In this document: positions 17,142 through 24,821 of the stretch, in pieces
Layout of the letters: each line of letters starts with the position of its first letter
Position numbering within the stretch: the first letter of the stretch is position 1
Origin: Candidatus Brevifilum fermentans
GTDB lineage: Bacteria; Chloroflexota; Anaerolineae; Anaerolineales; Villigracilaceae
Direction: 5' to 3'
Length of the DNA stretch: 49,280 nt
Assembly: GCA_945877125.1 (NCBI GenBank)
Contig: CAMCQT010000023.1
Span: 1 to 49,280 of the forward strand
Made by a program: the position numbers and the translations under genes
The notes under the pieces: generated by a model
The model's input: only the letters and a program-made list of their open reading frames with translations
The model's database searches: none
Told to the model about the DNA's origin: nothing

Positions 17142-17853
17142 TCATTGGGAAACCCCGCAAAATATTCTCGTAATTCTGGCTCATCCTGATGATCCAGAAT
17201 TTTTTTGCGGCGCAACACTCGCACGCTGGGCACGCGCCGGACATCAAATCACCTACTTCCTCCTGACCTGCGGAGACAAGGGATTCAACCCCGCCACGCA
17301 TCCAGAAATGACTCCCGAAAAACTGTGCGGATTAAGACACGCGGAGCAAAATAACGCTGCGAAAGTTATCGGCGCAAACGCGGTTCATTTCCTCGACCTG
17401 GCAGATGGCTACCTCATCCCAAGCCTTGATCTACGCCGTGACATTGTGCGCGAGATCCGCAGGCACAAGCCAGATATCCTGGTCACCTGTGACCCGCAAA
17501 ATCTGTTTGCCCAATACGGCATCAACCACCCCGACCACCGCTACTGCGGACAAGTTGTGCTGGATGCAGTCTTCCCTGCCGCGGGCAATCTTGCCTACTT
17601 CCCCGAATTGATCGCAGAAGGCTTTCAGCCGCACATGCCAAAAGAAGTCTGGTGCTCGCTAACCAATCAACCCAACACCACGTTGGATGTCACCGACACA
17701 TGGGCTATCAAACTCCAAGCCATTCTCGAACACAAAACACAAATCCCCGATGTCGAGAAACTGATCGAGCGTTTCAAATCCCGCCGCACCGAAGACAGCA
17801 CGGACGAAAATCCACGGTACGAAGAAAAGTTCCGCGTTGTGAAATATAGTTAG
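17125..17853 (+). CDS. PIG-L family deacetylase
   Basis: This 242-residue protein has the PIG-L/LmbE zinc-site signature AHPDDPEF at about residues 19-26 and a second metal site in the 'NHPDHRYCGQ' segment. Family members remove acetyl groups from N-acetylglucosamine-linked compounds such as mycothiol or bacillithiol precursors. The substrate here cannot be told from sequence. The ATG at 17125 is chosen because the frame from 17071 would overlap the PSP1 gene by 71 bases; this one overlaps it by 17, which suggests coupling. Confidence 0.92.
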   Translation: MTEQTDHWETPQNILVILAHPDDPEFFCGATLARWARAGHQITYFLLTCGDKGFNPATHPEMTPEKLCGLRHAEQNNAAKVIGANAVHFLDLADGYLIPSLDLRRDIVREIRRHKPDILVTCDPQNLFAQYGINHPDHRYCGQVVLDAVFPAAGNLAYFPELIAEGFQPHMPKEVWCSLTNQPNTTLDVTDTWAIKLQAILEHKTQIPDVEKLIERFKSRRTEDSTDENPRYEEKFRVVKYS

Positions 17854-17858
17854 AGTAT

Positions 17859-17950
17859 GTCATTGCGAGGGCGCTCTTGCTTTTTGCCCGAAGCAATCCC
17901 CAATTGAATAGAGATTGCTTCGTCGGGAAAAGCACCCTCCTCGCAATGAC
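17859..17950. repeat. Palindromic repeat family A, copy 2
   Basis: Same element as at 7777-7868 but in the opposite orientation: GTCATTGCGAGG to CCTCGCAATGAC, 92 bases, with an inner GAAGCAATC/GATTGCTTC stem. It lies between the PIG-L stop and the M20 peptidase ribosome-binding site. Confidence 0.9.
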
Positions 17951-17968
17951 ATAAAATTAGGAGTATCC

Positions 17969-19159
17969 ATGACCGACTTCCTCAATGAAGCAAAATCATT
18001 ATTCAGCTACACCCAAACCCTGCGCCGTGATTTTCACCTGCATCCAGAACTCGGCTTCAACGAGATTCGCACGGGCGGCATTGTGTCAAAAGAACTCGAA
18101 GCGCTTGGCCTTGAAGTGACCAAAGGCGTCGGCAAAACAGGCGTGGTCGGCTTGCTCGAAGGCGCAAAGCCTGGTCCCACCCTGCTTCTGCGATTCGACA
18201 TGGATGCGCTTCCCATCACCGAAGATACCGGCGCAGAATACGCCTCGCAGAATCAAGGCGTGATGCATGCCTGCGGCCACGACGGTCACACGGCAATCGG
18301 TCTGACCGTTGCGAAAATATTGAACGCTCATAAAAATGAACTGGCTGGTACGATCAAATTCTGCTTCCAACCTTCCGAAGAAGGCAACAACGGAGAAGAA
18401 GTCGGCGGCGCGGAAATGATGCTGAAAGACGGCGTACTTGAAAATCCAAAAGTGGATATGACCCTCTCGCTTCACCTGTGGAATGAAAAGCCGCTTGGCT
18501 GGATACACGTCGCCAAGGGGCCTGTTATGGCGGGCGCGGAAGAATTCAAAATAAAGATCATCGGCAGGGGCGGACATGGAGCCATTCCCGAAGCGGCAGT
18601 TGACCCTGTTGTCTGCGCGGCGCAGATCGTTTCAGCGGCACAAACCATCGTCTCGCGCAATGTCTCCCCGAGCGAAACCGCAGTCGTCAGTTTTACGATC
18701 ATCAACGGCGGAACGGCTTTCAACGTCATCCCGCAGGAAGTGACCATGGCAGGCACGATCCGCACGTTTGATCTGCGTGTGCGCGAAAAAGTGATAAAAC
18801 GATTTGAAGAGATCGTGAACGGCGTCGCATCTGCAATGGGATGTCAGGCAGAAGTGAACGTCAAGCAGCTCACGCCCGCCCTCATCAACGCGGAGCATGT
18901 CACAGCCAGTGTGCAGGAGACTGCGCGCCGCGTACTTCCGCACGCCAATCACGACAGCACACCCTATCTAACCATGGGCGCGGAAGACATGGCTTATATT
19001 CAGGCAAAAGTGGATGGATGTTATTTCTTCATCGGCTCGAACAACAAAGAGAAGCATCTCGATTACGGTCATCACCATCCCAAGTTTGATTTCGACGAAC
19101 AAGCCCTGATAAATGGCGCGGCGTTAATGGCATCCGCTGCCGCTGATATATTGAAATGA
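17969..19159 (+). CDS. M20-family amidohydrolase
   Basis: This 396-residue peptidase-like enzyme has the dinuclear metal site of the M20D group. Visible elements are DMDALPI, HACGHDGHTAIGL, FQPSEEG with the catalytic Glu pair, a His in the 'SLHLWN' segment, and the C-terminal GHHHPKFDFDE. The dimerisation domain includes IIGRGGHGAIPE. Relatives hydrolyse N-acyl amino acids, indole-acetyl amino acids or hippurate. AGGAG lies at 17959-17964, just before the ATG at 17969; the longer frame from 17915 starts inside a repeat and was dropped. The next gene starts in the ATGA overlap at its stop. Confidence 0.93.
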   Translation: MTDFLNEAKSLFSYTQTLRRDFHLHPELGFNEIRTGGIVSKELEALGLEVTKGVGKTGVVGLLEGAKPGPTLLLRFDMDALPITEDTGAEYASQNQGVMHACGHDGHTAIGLTVAKILNAHKNELAGTIKFCFQPSEEGNNGEEVGGAEMMLKDGVLENPKVDMTLSLHLWNEKPLGWIHVAKGPVMAGAEEFKIKIIGRGGHGAIPEAAVDPVVCAAQIVSAAQTIVSRNVSPSETAVVSFTIINGGTAFNVIPQEVTMAGTIRTFDLRVREKVIKRFEEIVNGVASAMGCQAEVNVKQLTPALINAEHVTASVQETARRVLPHANHDSTPYLTMGAEDMAYIQAKVDGCYFFIGSNNKEKHLDYGHHHPKFDFDEQALINGAALMASAAADILK

Positions 19160-19722
19160 ACCGAAAAAGAAATTGGATCATCGGCGTTATTCTGACAGCC
19201 GCCACGGGATTCGTCGCGTTGCAAAATGGATTTGCGCCTGCGGTTGATTCAGCCACACCCACTCCAGGTATTACAGAAACAGCCACCAGCGCGCCAGTTT
19301 ACGTACCTTGCGCCTACGTCTGGGCGCATCACAACGAGCCAGAATTAACTCAGAAAATAGACGAGACCGTTCGCGCCATCAATCCAACTGCAAGCGCAAG
19401 AGCAGGGTTGTTTGGCGAAGATTACATCTGTGCTGACGGGCACTCCACGTTTAGCGCGATGGAAACAGATTTCTATGTGCGGCTTCCCACTGACGATCTG
19501 ACCAACGAGGAAGCGCTTGGAAATTGGATGTCGCAAATCCTGCCGATCGTTGCGGAAATTCCACGTGAAGAAATTTCGGGCAATTATGGATTTGTGGAAT
19601 TCTCATTTGAGAAAAACGACGCGGAGCACGTGATCGTGCGTGTTCCAATTCAAAAATATATTGACGAGGCACAGGGGAAAACTGGCGCGGAATTGTTCCG
19701 CATGTTTTATAGCGCTCAATAA
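19156..19722 (+). CDS. Secreted or membrane-anchored protein, unknown
   Basis: This 188-residue protein has an N-terminal hydrophobic segment (WIIGVILTAATGFVALQNGFA) and a short Thr/Pro linker, typical of exported proteins in this window. The rest is a globular domain with Cys pairs (PCAYVW and DYICADG) and an acidic segment. No family was recognised. It overlaps the amidohydrolase gene by four bases (ATGA), so the two are translated together. It ends before a strong terminator. Confidence 0.75.
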   Translation: MNRKRNWIIGVILTAATGFVALQNGFAPAVDSATPTPGITETATSAPVYVPCAYVWAHHNEPELTQKIDETVRAINPTASARAGLFGEDYICADGHSTFSAMETDFYVRLPTDDLTNEEALGNWMSQILPIVAEIPREEISGNYGFVEFSFEKNDAEHVIVRVPIQKYIDEAQGKTGAELFRMFYSAQ

Positions 19723-19744
19723 ATCAGTTTTCATATCTTCTCAA

Positions 19745-19770
19745 GCCGCCAAAATTGGCGGCTTTTTTTT
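19745..19770 (+). terminator. Rho-independent terminator
   Basis: GCCGCC, six bases, GGCGGC, then eight T. It ends the amidohydrolase operon and leads straight into the next promoter. Confidence 0.9.
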
Positions 19771-19771
19771 C

Positions 19772-19800
19772 TTGACAACTTAATAAACACGTCATATACT
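19772..19800 (+). promoter_or_regulatory. Promoter of the GbsR-type regulator
   Basis: A perfect TTGACA (19772-19777), 17 bases and TATACT (19795-19800). The expected transcription start near 19807 lies inside the palindrome at 19801-19822. Confidence 0.85.
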
Positions 19801-19822
19801 ATGTTTAGTAATTACTAAACAT
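19801..19822. promoter_or_regulatory. Operator palindrome of the GbsR-type regulator
   Basis: A perfect 22-bp palindrome whose half-sites are ATGTTTAGTAA and its complement. It covers the expected start of transcription and lies 16 bases before the regulator's ATG, so it is a likely site for autorepression. Confidence 0.8.
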
Positions 19823-19838
19823 TCTAAAGGAACAAGCG

Positions 19839-20369
19839 ATGACAAAAAAACTTTCCCAACTCAAACAGGATTTCACAGAAGGACTCAGCCAGATCAGCCG
19901 TTTTTGGGGATTTCCCAAGGGCATGGGTGCGATCTTTGCCGTGCTGTACATCTCCCCCGCTCCGCTTTCGCTGGATGAGATCGTCGAACAGACTGGGCTG
20001 ACCAAAGGCGCGATCAGCACTGAGGTTCGCACGCTGGCGCGCATGGGACTCGTGCATCGCTCGTCCAAACTTGCCGACCGCAAGGATTACTACGAAGCGG
20101 AAAGCGATTTCTACAAGTCGATCCGCTCGATCTTGAAGGAAAGGCAAAACAGCGAATTCGACAGCGCGATCCGCTCGGTGCAGGAAACTCTCAAAGAACT
20201 GGAATCAGGCTCGGTCTCAGGCGATGAGGCGGAAGTCCAATTCGTCCACGAACGTATCAAAGCGCTCCAGGAATTTTTCAATGCCATCGACACACTTAGC
20301 AAGGCAGTCATCAAATTGGAAAGCCTGGGGCTGGGCAATGTCAAAACAATTTTATCGGTATTGAAATAA
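19839..20369 (+). CDS. GbsR/MarR-family transcriptional regulator
   Basis: This 176-residue regulator has the GbsR layout. The N-terminal helix leads to GFPKGMGAIFAVLYISPAP, then a winged helix (SLDEIVEQTGLTKGAISTEVRTLARMGLVHRS, wing KLADRKDYYEAE), then a long coiled-coil-like C-terminal helix pair. Relatives control osmoprotectant genes or unrelated cassettes in various bacteria. Its promoter contains a perfect palindrome over the start site, so it probably represses itself and the NmrA-like gene nine bases downstream. A ribosome-binding site (AAGGAAC) lies in front of the ATG. Confidence 0.9.
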   Translation: MTKKLSQLKQDFTEGLSQISRFWGFPKGMGAIFAVLYISPAPLSLDEIVEQTGLTKGAISTEVRTLARMGLVHRSSKLADRKDYYEAESDFYKSIRSILKERQNSEFDSAIRSVQETLKELESGSVSGDEAEVQFVHERIKALQEFFNAIDTLSKAVIKLESLGLGNVKTILSVLK

Positions 20370-20378
20370 GGAGACAAA

Positions 20379-21281
20379 ATGAAAATAGCAGTGACAGGTG
20401 CATTCTCGTATTCGGGCAAATACATCACAGGTCGTTTATTGGCGCGCGGCGAAGAAGTGATTACGCTGACCAATCACCCAAACCGTCCCGATCCGTTTGC
20501 AGGAAAAGTAAAGGCTTTTCCGCTCAACTTCAAAAATGAAGATGAATTGATCTCGACCTTGCGCGGCACGGACGTGCTGGTAAATACCTATTGGGTTCGC
20601 TTCGACAAAGATAACAACACACAGCCCAGGGCTGTTGAAAACACAAAAATTTTAGTCAGTGCCGCCGCAAAAGCGGGCGTAAAACGCATCGTGCATATCA
20701 GCATCACAAACCCTTCTGCGGATTCACACCTGCCTTATTTCTGGGGCAAAGCAGCAAACGAAAAGGCAGTGGTCGATTCTGGGATGAGTTACGCGATCCT
20801 GCGCCCGACTGTGTTGTTCGGGAAGGAAGATATTCTGATCAATAACATTGCCTGGCTTCTGAGAAGGCTTCCCATTTTCGGTTTACCCGGTGACGGTTCT
20901 TATAAACTCTCCCCCGTTTATGTGGACGACCTTGCCGAACTCACTGTGGAATCTATTTACACAAAAGAAAATTATGTTTGGGATGCAGTGGGTCCCGATG
21001 AATTCACATTCAAGGAAATGGTGCTGTTGATCGGAAAGATGACCGCCGCCAACAAACTGCTGATCCCACTTCCGCCCCGCCTTGCTTTGTGGGCAGCCCA
21101 ATTCATGAGTATTTTTGTAAAAGATGTAATGCTGACCCCCGAAGAAGTGGACGGACTGATGGCAAACCTGCTTATCTCCAAAGAGCCGCCGCGCTGCAAA
21201 ACCAGTTTACGAAACTGGCTGGAAGAAAATAAAGCAACGGTTGGAAAACAGTACGCATCTGAATTGGCAAGGCATTTCTAA
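20379..21281 (+). CDS. NmrA-like NAD(P)-binding protein
   Basis: This 300-residue protein has an N-terminal Rossmann fold (AVTGAFSYSGKYITGRLL), a motif VKRIVHISITNPS and the segment 'YFWGKAANEKAVVDSGMSYAILRPTVLFG'. These are typical of the NmrA/NDUFA9-like atypical SDR branch. A catalytic Tyr-x3-Lys is replaced by Tyr-Phe-Trp-Gly-Lys, still at a usable spacing. Some members sense or use quinone or NAD(P)H; the role here is unknown. A GGAG site lies 10 bases before the start. It is cotranscribed with the GbsR-type regulator. Confidence 0.85.
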   Translation: MKIAVTGAFSYSGKYITGRLLARGEEVITLTNHPNRPDPFAGKVKAFPLNFKNEDELISTLRGTDVLVNTYWVRFDKDNNTQPRAVENTKILVSAAAKAGVKRIVHISITNPSADSHLPYFWGKAANEKAVVDSGMSYAILRPTVLFGKEDILINNIAWLLRRLPIFGLPGDGSYKLSPVYVDDLAELTVESIYTKENYVWDAVGPDEFTFKEMVLLIGKMTAANKLLIPLPPRLALWAAQFMSIFVKDVMLTPEEVDGLMANLLISKEPPRCKTSLRNWLEENKATVGKQYASELARHF

Positions 21282-21284
21282 AAA

Positions 21285-21366
21285 AAGCCCCCATCCCCAA
21301 CCCTTCCCCGACGAGCGGGGAAGGGAGTCCCCACTCCCATTTTGGGAGTGGGCTAGGGAGAGGGTT
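21285..21366. repeat. C/G-rich double hairpin between convergent genes
   Basis: Two stems are visible: CCCTTCCCC/GGGGAAGGG (21301-21325) and CCACTCCCA/TGGGAGTGG (21331-21351). They are followed by AGGGAGAGGG and a T-run. It lies between convergent genes and probably terminates both. A weaker relative is seen near 737-770 (CCTCTCCC/GAAGAGGGG). Confidence 0.6.
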
Positions 21367-21368
21367 TT

Positions 21369-21962
21369 TTAATCTATTGAAACCACACCTGCGCAGCGCG
21401 GACTATCCATACAGCCGTAATATTTCCGCCCAACGCCAGAACCGTTGCGGTCAATCCGCAAAACCATCATCTTGCCACAGACTGGGCAGTTCGGCACAAA
21501 ATCAGTGGGGGTTTCAATCCGCAAAGGAACAGTCCCGCCGATCTTCACCACAGCCAATTGAAAAAGCGTGATCACATCTGACGGGTCATAGGATTCACTC
21601 GAAGGCACATGCACCAGCGGCAGCCCTGCATCGGTAAACAGATCCTCCAAAAATTTATCGGTCTCACGCACTTCTTTCTTTGAGATCGGGCGCACAATTT
21701 CAACACCAAAAGCGGGGGTCAAAGTCTGCATGTCGCACAGCAAAAAATCCACATGCTTTCTGAAGAACTTATTAAAGAAATGCACGTTCTCATTTGGACG
21801 AACGATGTAAAAGATATCGTTCAACGACACCTTCGGGCAGATCGAATACCGCTTCCCCATCAACTCGGTCAAGACACGAAAAAGCGCCAGCTCTGTAGAA
21901 GCAAGAAACGGCTCGCGCAATCGATAAGGCAAACGTTGTGTTTCTGTATCTTTATCTGCCAT
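21369..21962 (-). CDS. DUF2726 protein with C4 zinc finger
   Basis: This 197-residue protein contains a DUF2726 domain (about 20-140; 'FLASTELALFRVLTELMGKRYSI.PKV', 'FFRKHVDFLLCD', 'DKFLEDLFTDAGLPLVHVP'), which is thought to be a restriction-endonuclease-like fold. A C-terminal zinc finger of topoisomerase type follows (CPVCGKMMVLR...YYGCMDSPRC). Function is unknown; DNA binding is plausible. The start at 21962 is preferred because GGTGGA lies a few bases before it; an ATG four codons upstream is also possible. Confidence 0.8.
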   Translation of the reverse strand: MADKDTETQRLPYRLREPFLASTELALFRVLTELMGKRYSICPKVSLNDIFYIVRPNENVHFFNKFFRKHVDFLLCDMQTLTPAFGVEIVRPISKKEVRETDKFLEDLFTDAGLPLVHVPSSESYDPSDVITLFQLAVVKIGGTVPLRIETPTDFVPNCPVCGKMMVLRIDRNGSGVGRKYYGCMDSPRCAGVVSID

Positions 21963-22236
21963 GAATTCCACCATTGTGTATTATTTTTACTCGCCTTACG
22001 CAACATCAATTATTGATTATAGCAGGATGATATAAAGAAGCAAGCCATTAAGCAGAGGAGGAACCTCGCAACAATTTTATAATCTCAGGCTTGAGTGCGG
22101 CGTTACAGGCTAAAAGGCGTCGCCTTGAGTGTGACTGGCTTCGCCAGACCAGGTAATACCGGTATTGAAATGTCCCAATGTAATTTTCCCCGCGCGGTAG
22201 GCAAGGGACGTGGCAAAGCCAAGGTAGGTTGGAGGT
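21963..22236. other. Intergenic region with small hairpins
   Basis: This 274-base stretch holds no convincing gene. Small palindromes such as AAGGCGTCGCCTT and CTGGCTTCGCCAG near 22110-22150 may be repeat remnants. I see no promoter or tRNA. Confidence 0.4.
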
Positions 22237-23508
22237 TCATAGCAACGTGTTCAACAGTTCCTCTTCTTCTTTATCATTTTTCACATCCCCATCCAACCAC
22301 GCACTGCGGAGTTGGAATAATATTTCCTTGTAACGCGGACCAGTTGGAATGCCGCGTGCTTTCAAATCATCGCCAGTGATAGTTGTTTTTACGTGCCGCC
22401 AGTTTACGAGGAAATCTTTCAAGGCAGGTTGATTTGAAGCCAGCCAGAGAGCATAGACCGAAATCAGAGGAACTTTTTCAAGGCGCATTGTCCACTTGCT
22501 CGGTTTGGCATCGGTAAGTGAAGCTAGATCATTTTTCAATTGAGCTACAGCAAGAGCGGCTTCTCTCAACTCGGAGGTGAAATCAAAGCGTTTAGAGAAA
22601 AATTCAACCACATCCGCCGGGGAATCCATGAACCAAAGTAAATAGCCAAGTGTGATTCGATTTGCAGAAAAGCCAAACTCCGCGGGCGCACTGGCATCTA
22701 GCAAGTTTGAATACTTATTATTGAATTTCGGCAGGCTGGGATTAAAGACATCGAAGACGCCCAACTCATGCAAGTGAGCTAGCATTCGCACAGATTTTTC
22801 TTCTTCAAAGATCAAATCAAATTCGTGGCGGATGCGTTCGCCGCTGAGGGTTTTGAGAACGGCAAAGGACTCGGGATTAACAAGGATGAAGGATGAAGGA
22901 TGAAGGATGAAGGAATAACGTACCGCATAGCGAACGGCGCGGAAAATTCTTGTGGGGTCGTCTATAAAAGAGCGAGAATGTAAAACACGAATTAATTTTT
23001 TTTCAAGGTCGTCTTGTCCATTTAATGGATCGAGCAATTCGCCGAAGTGATCGCCATCCAGGCGGACAGCCATGGCGTTGATGGTGAAGTCACGGCGGCG
23101 AAGGTCATCGTCAATGGTTGATGGTTTTATGGTTGGCAATGCGCCGGGAGTTTTATAGATTTCGTTGCGGGCGGTGATCAAATCTAAGGATGAAGGATAA
23201 ATGATAAAGGATGAAGGTAAGTTCCAGATGGCGGTGCGGAATTTTGTATGCGGGGTAAGTTTGCCGCCGTATTTTTTTACGAGGGATTCGCCGAATTCAA
23301 TGGCATCGCCTTCGACGACGATGTCAAGATCATTGACTTGTTTTTCGAGAAAATAGTCCCGCACGAATCCACCGACAAGGTAGGCAGGTATATGCAGACT
23401 CTCTGAAAGGGAGGCAATCTTTCGAAGCAGAGCCAACTGTCGGCTTGAAAGGATGCGGGCGTTTTCAAGTTCCAGTTTTATATTATGAGTATTCTTGTGA
23501 GTTGTCAT
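22237..23508 (-). CDS. cca: CCA-adding tRNA nucleotidyltransferase
   Basis: This 423-residue class II nucleotidyltransferase has the head-domain motif LVGGFVRDYFL with the DLDIVVEGDA metal site, RRDFTINAMAVRL, and 'DPLNGQDDLEKKLIRVLH...DDPTRIFRAVRYAVRYSF'. It adds or repairs the 3' CCA of tRNAs. Two stretches of the gene carry GGATGAA-type repeats (22882-22914 and 23186-23218) that translate in frame as FILHPSSFIL and SSFIIYPSSL, so the protein has low-complexity insertions. The ATG overlaps the stop of the upstream ABC permease (ATGA), so expression is tied to that transport operon. It may be CC- or A-adding only, or a poly(A) polymerase; this cannot be told from sequence. Confidence 0.9.
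   Translation of the reverse strand: MTTHKNTHNIKLELENARILSSRQLALLRKIASLSESLHIPAYLVGGFVRDYFLEKQVNDLDIVVEGDAIEFGESLVKKYGGKLTPHTKFRTAIWNLPSSFIIYPSSLDLITARNEIYKTPGALPTIKPSTIDDDLRRRDFTINAMAVRLDGDHFGELLDPLNGQDDLEKKLIRVLHSRSFIDDPTRIFRAVRYAVRYSFILHPSSFILVNPESFAVLKTLSGERIRHEFDLIFEEEKSVRMLAHLHELGVFDVFNPSLPKFNNKYSNLLDASAPAEFGFSANRITLGYLLWFMDSPADVVEFFSKRFDFTSELREAALAVAQLKNDLASLTDAKPSKWTMRLEKVPLISVYALWLASNQPALKDFLVNWRHVKTTITGDDLKARGIPTGPRYKEILFQLRSAWLDGDVKNDKEEEELLNTLL
22882..22914. repeat. Heptamer tandem repeat inside cca
   Basis: Four and a half tandem copies of AAGGATG lie within the coding sequence. On the coding strand they read in frame as repeated HPSSFIL-like residues. A second, less regular array occupies 23186-23218 of the same gene. 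Confidence 0.9.
23186..23218. repeat. Second, degenerate GGATGAA array inside cca
   Basis: AAGGATG-type units interrupted by ATAAATG occupy this stretch. They translate as the SSFIIYPSSL part of the protein. The first, regular array is at 22882-22914. Confidence 0.8.
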
Positions 23509-24821
23509 TGAGTCAAAATCCTGGCTTGGTCATATGCCTTGTTTGCGTATTCATGGTTGCCTTCCTGTGTCAAAGCATCCCCAAGCAAGGTCCATACAAT
23601 GGCGTGACGGGGAAATTGGCGTGCAATATAAATCAAATCCTGGCGAATTTCGTTCACATGCCTATGGTGTTTGATCAAATGGGAATATGCGTGCATTGCC
23701 TGATCCATGTTTTGTTCTGCAACGGCATCACGAGCCACCTGCAAAAGTGGAGCTATTTCTGATGGACTCTTTGGTAGAGTTACTGGAATTATTAAAGGGC
23801 GCGCTTCAATCTTCGCTTTGGGCTGTTTCTGTTTCAAGGAGAATACCGACCCCTCGTAGGTTGCCGCAGAAGGTTCAAGCGCTTCTGTCAGTCCATCACC
23901 GATCAGATTCCAACCAACGCCAAAAAGGATGATAGCAAGAGTAGCTGGAAGAAAGACCCACCATGCAGCCAACAGGTTACCGCCCGGACCAATCACCCAA
24001 TTACGACCCAGTGAAAGCAAAATACCCCACGGAGAAGCCCCGCCCAAACCAATAAAGGTGATTGTAGCCTGCAAGATCACAGAACTGCCCACATCACGTG
24101 AAGCCAATACTATGGCAGGACCAATTGAGTTGGGCAATAAATGACGACGAATGATCCAAAGCGGACTCCCGCCGAGGGCACGCGTAGCCTGGATAAACTC
24201 AGTGTTCTTCAAAGTAATGACCATCGTGTTGACAATACGAGCAATTGGCATCCACGAGAAGATGATAAGGCTGACGAGGATCGGGTCAACTTTCATCAGG
24301 AAAACTGCAAAGGCAGGCGGAGTAAATTGAAAGTCTATAAGCTGACCATGATAATCATTGTTAAACCAGTAAGTTCCACCCAGTGCTTCAATAGTGACTG
24401 CCACCATTTGTTGCAGGAAAACCACACCCGCCAACACAGGGAAGGTGAGAAAAGCATCGGCAATGCGCATCATTAGGTTGTTGACTATGCCCCCCGCGTA
24501 TCCAGAAATTGCGCCGAAGAGGCTCCCAAAAAGGAATGCTCCAAGCGCCACCGAAAGACCAAAGACTGTGGCGTCACGCGCACCCCATACGAGGGCATGG
24601 AATACATCGATCTGACCTGGAAGTGTTCCAAGGATGGCATTTTCACTGGGAGGATGCGGGATAAAATCAGTGGAGCGTCCTACTTTTTTGAATGCGCCCT
24701 GGGTGGTTTTATTGGGTTGGGATAACAATGGCGCAGTCAACGCGACGACTGCAAATGAAAGCGCGATGAGTATTCCAAGCCAGTTCTGCCAATGGGAGAA
24801 AAAACGCTTGATGCGCTTCAT
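23505..24821 (-). CDS. Opp/Dpp-type permease (C subunit) with TPR-like tail
   Basis: The first 310 residues form a DppC/OppC-type membrane protein with an N-terminal helix, a GSLFGAISGYAGG segment and the EAA loop ('ATRALGGSPLWIIRRHLLPN'). The last 110 residues are unusual for a permease. After a Lys-rich linker there are helices with 'ARDAVAEQNMDQAMHAYSHLIK' and 'WTLLGDALTQEGNHEYANKAYDQA', which resemble tetratricopeptide repeats. The tail would be cytoplasmic. It pairs with the B-type permease upstream (overlap ATGA). No ATPase or substrate-binding protein gene is nearby. The stop overlaps the cca start. Confidence 0.9.
   Translation of the reverse strand: MKRIKRFFSHWQNWLGILIALSFAVVALTAPLLSQPNKTTQGAFKKVGRSTDFIPHPPSENAILGTLPGQIDVFHALVWGARDATVFGLSVALGAFLFGSLFGAISGYAGGIVNNLMMRIADAFLTFPVLAGVVFLQQMVAVTIEALGGTYWFNNDYHGQLIDFQFTPPAFAVFLMKVDPILVSLIIFSWMPIARIVNTMVITLKNTEFIQATRALGGSPLWIIRRHLLPNSIGPAIVLASRDVGSSVILQATITFIGLGGASPWGILLSLGRNWVIGPGGNLLAAWWVFLPATLAIILFGVGWNLIGDGLTEALEPSAATYEGSVFSLKQKQPKAKIEARPLIIPVTLPKSPSEIAPLLQVARDAVAEQNMDQAMHAYSHLIKHHRHVNEIRQDLIYIARQFPRHAIVWTLLGDALTQEGNHEYANKAYDQARILTQ

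Noticed and set aside
22882-22914. CRISPR-like array
   Set aside because: The units are seven-base tandem repeats without spacers and lie inside a gene.
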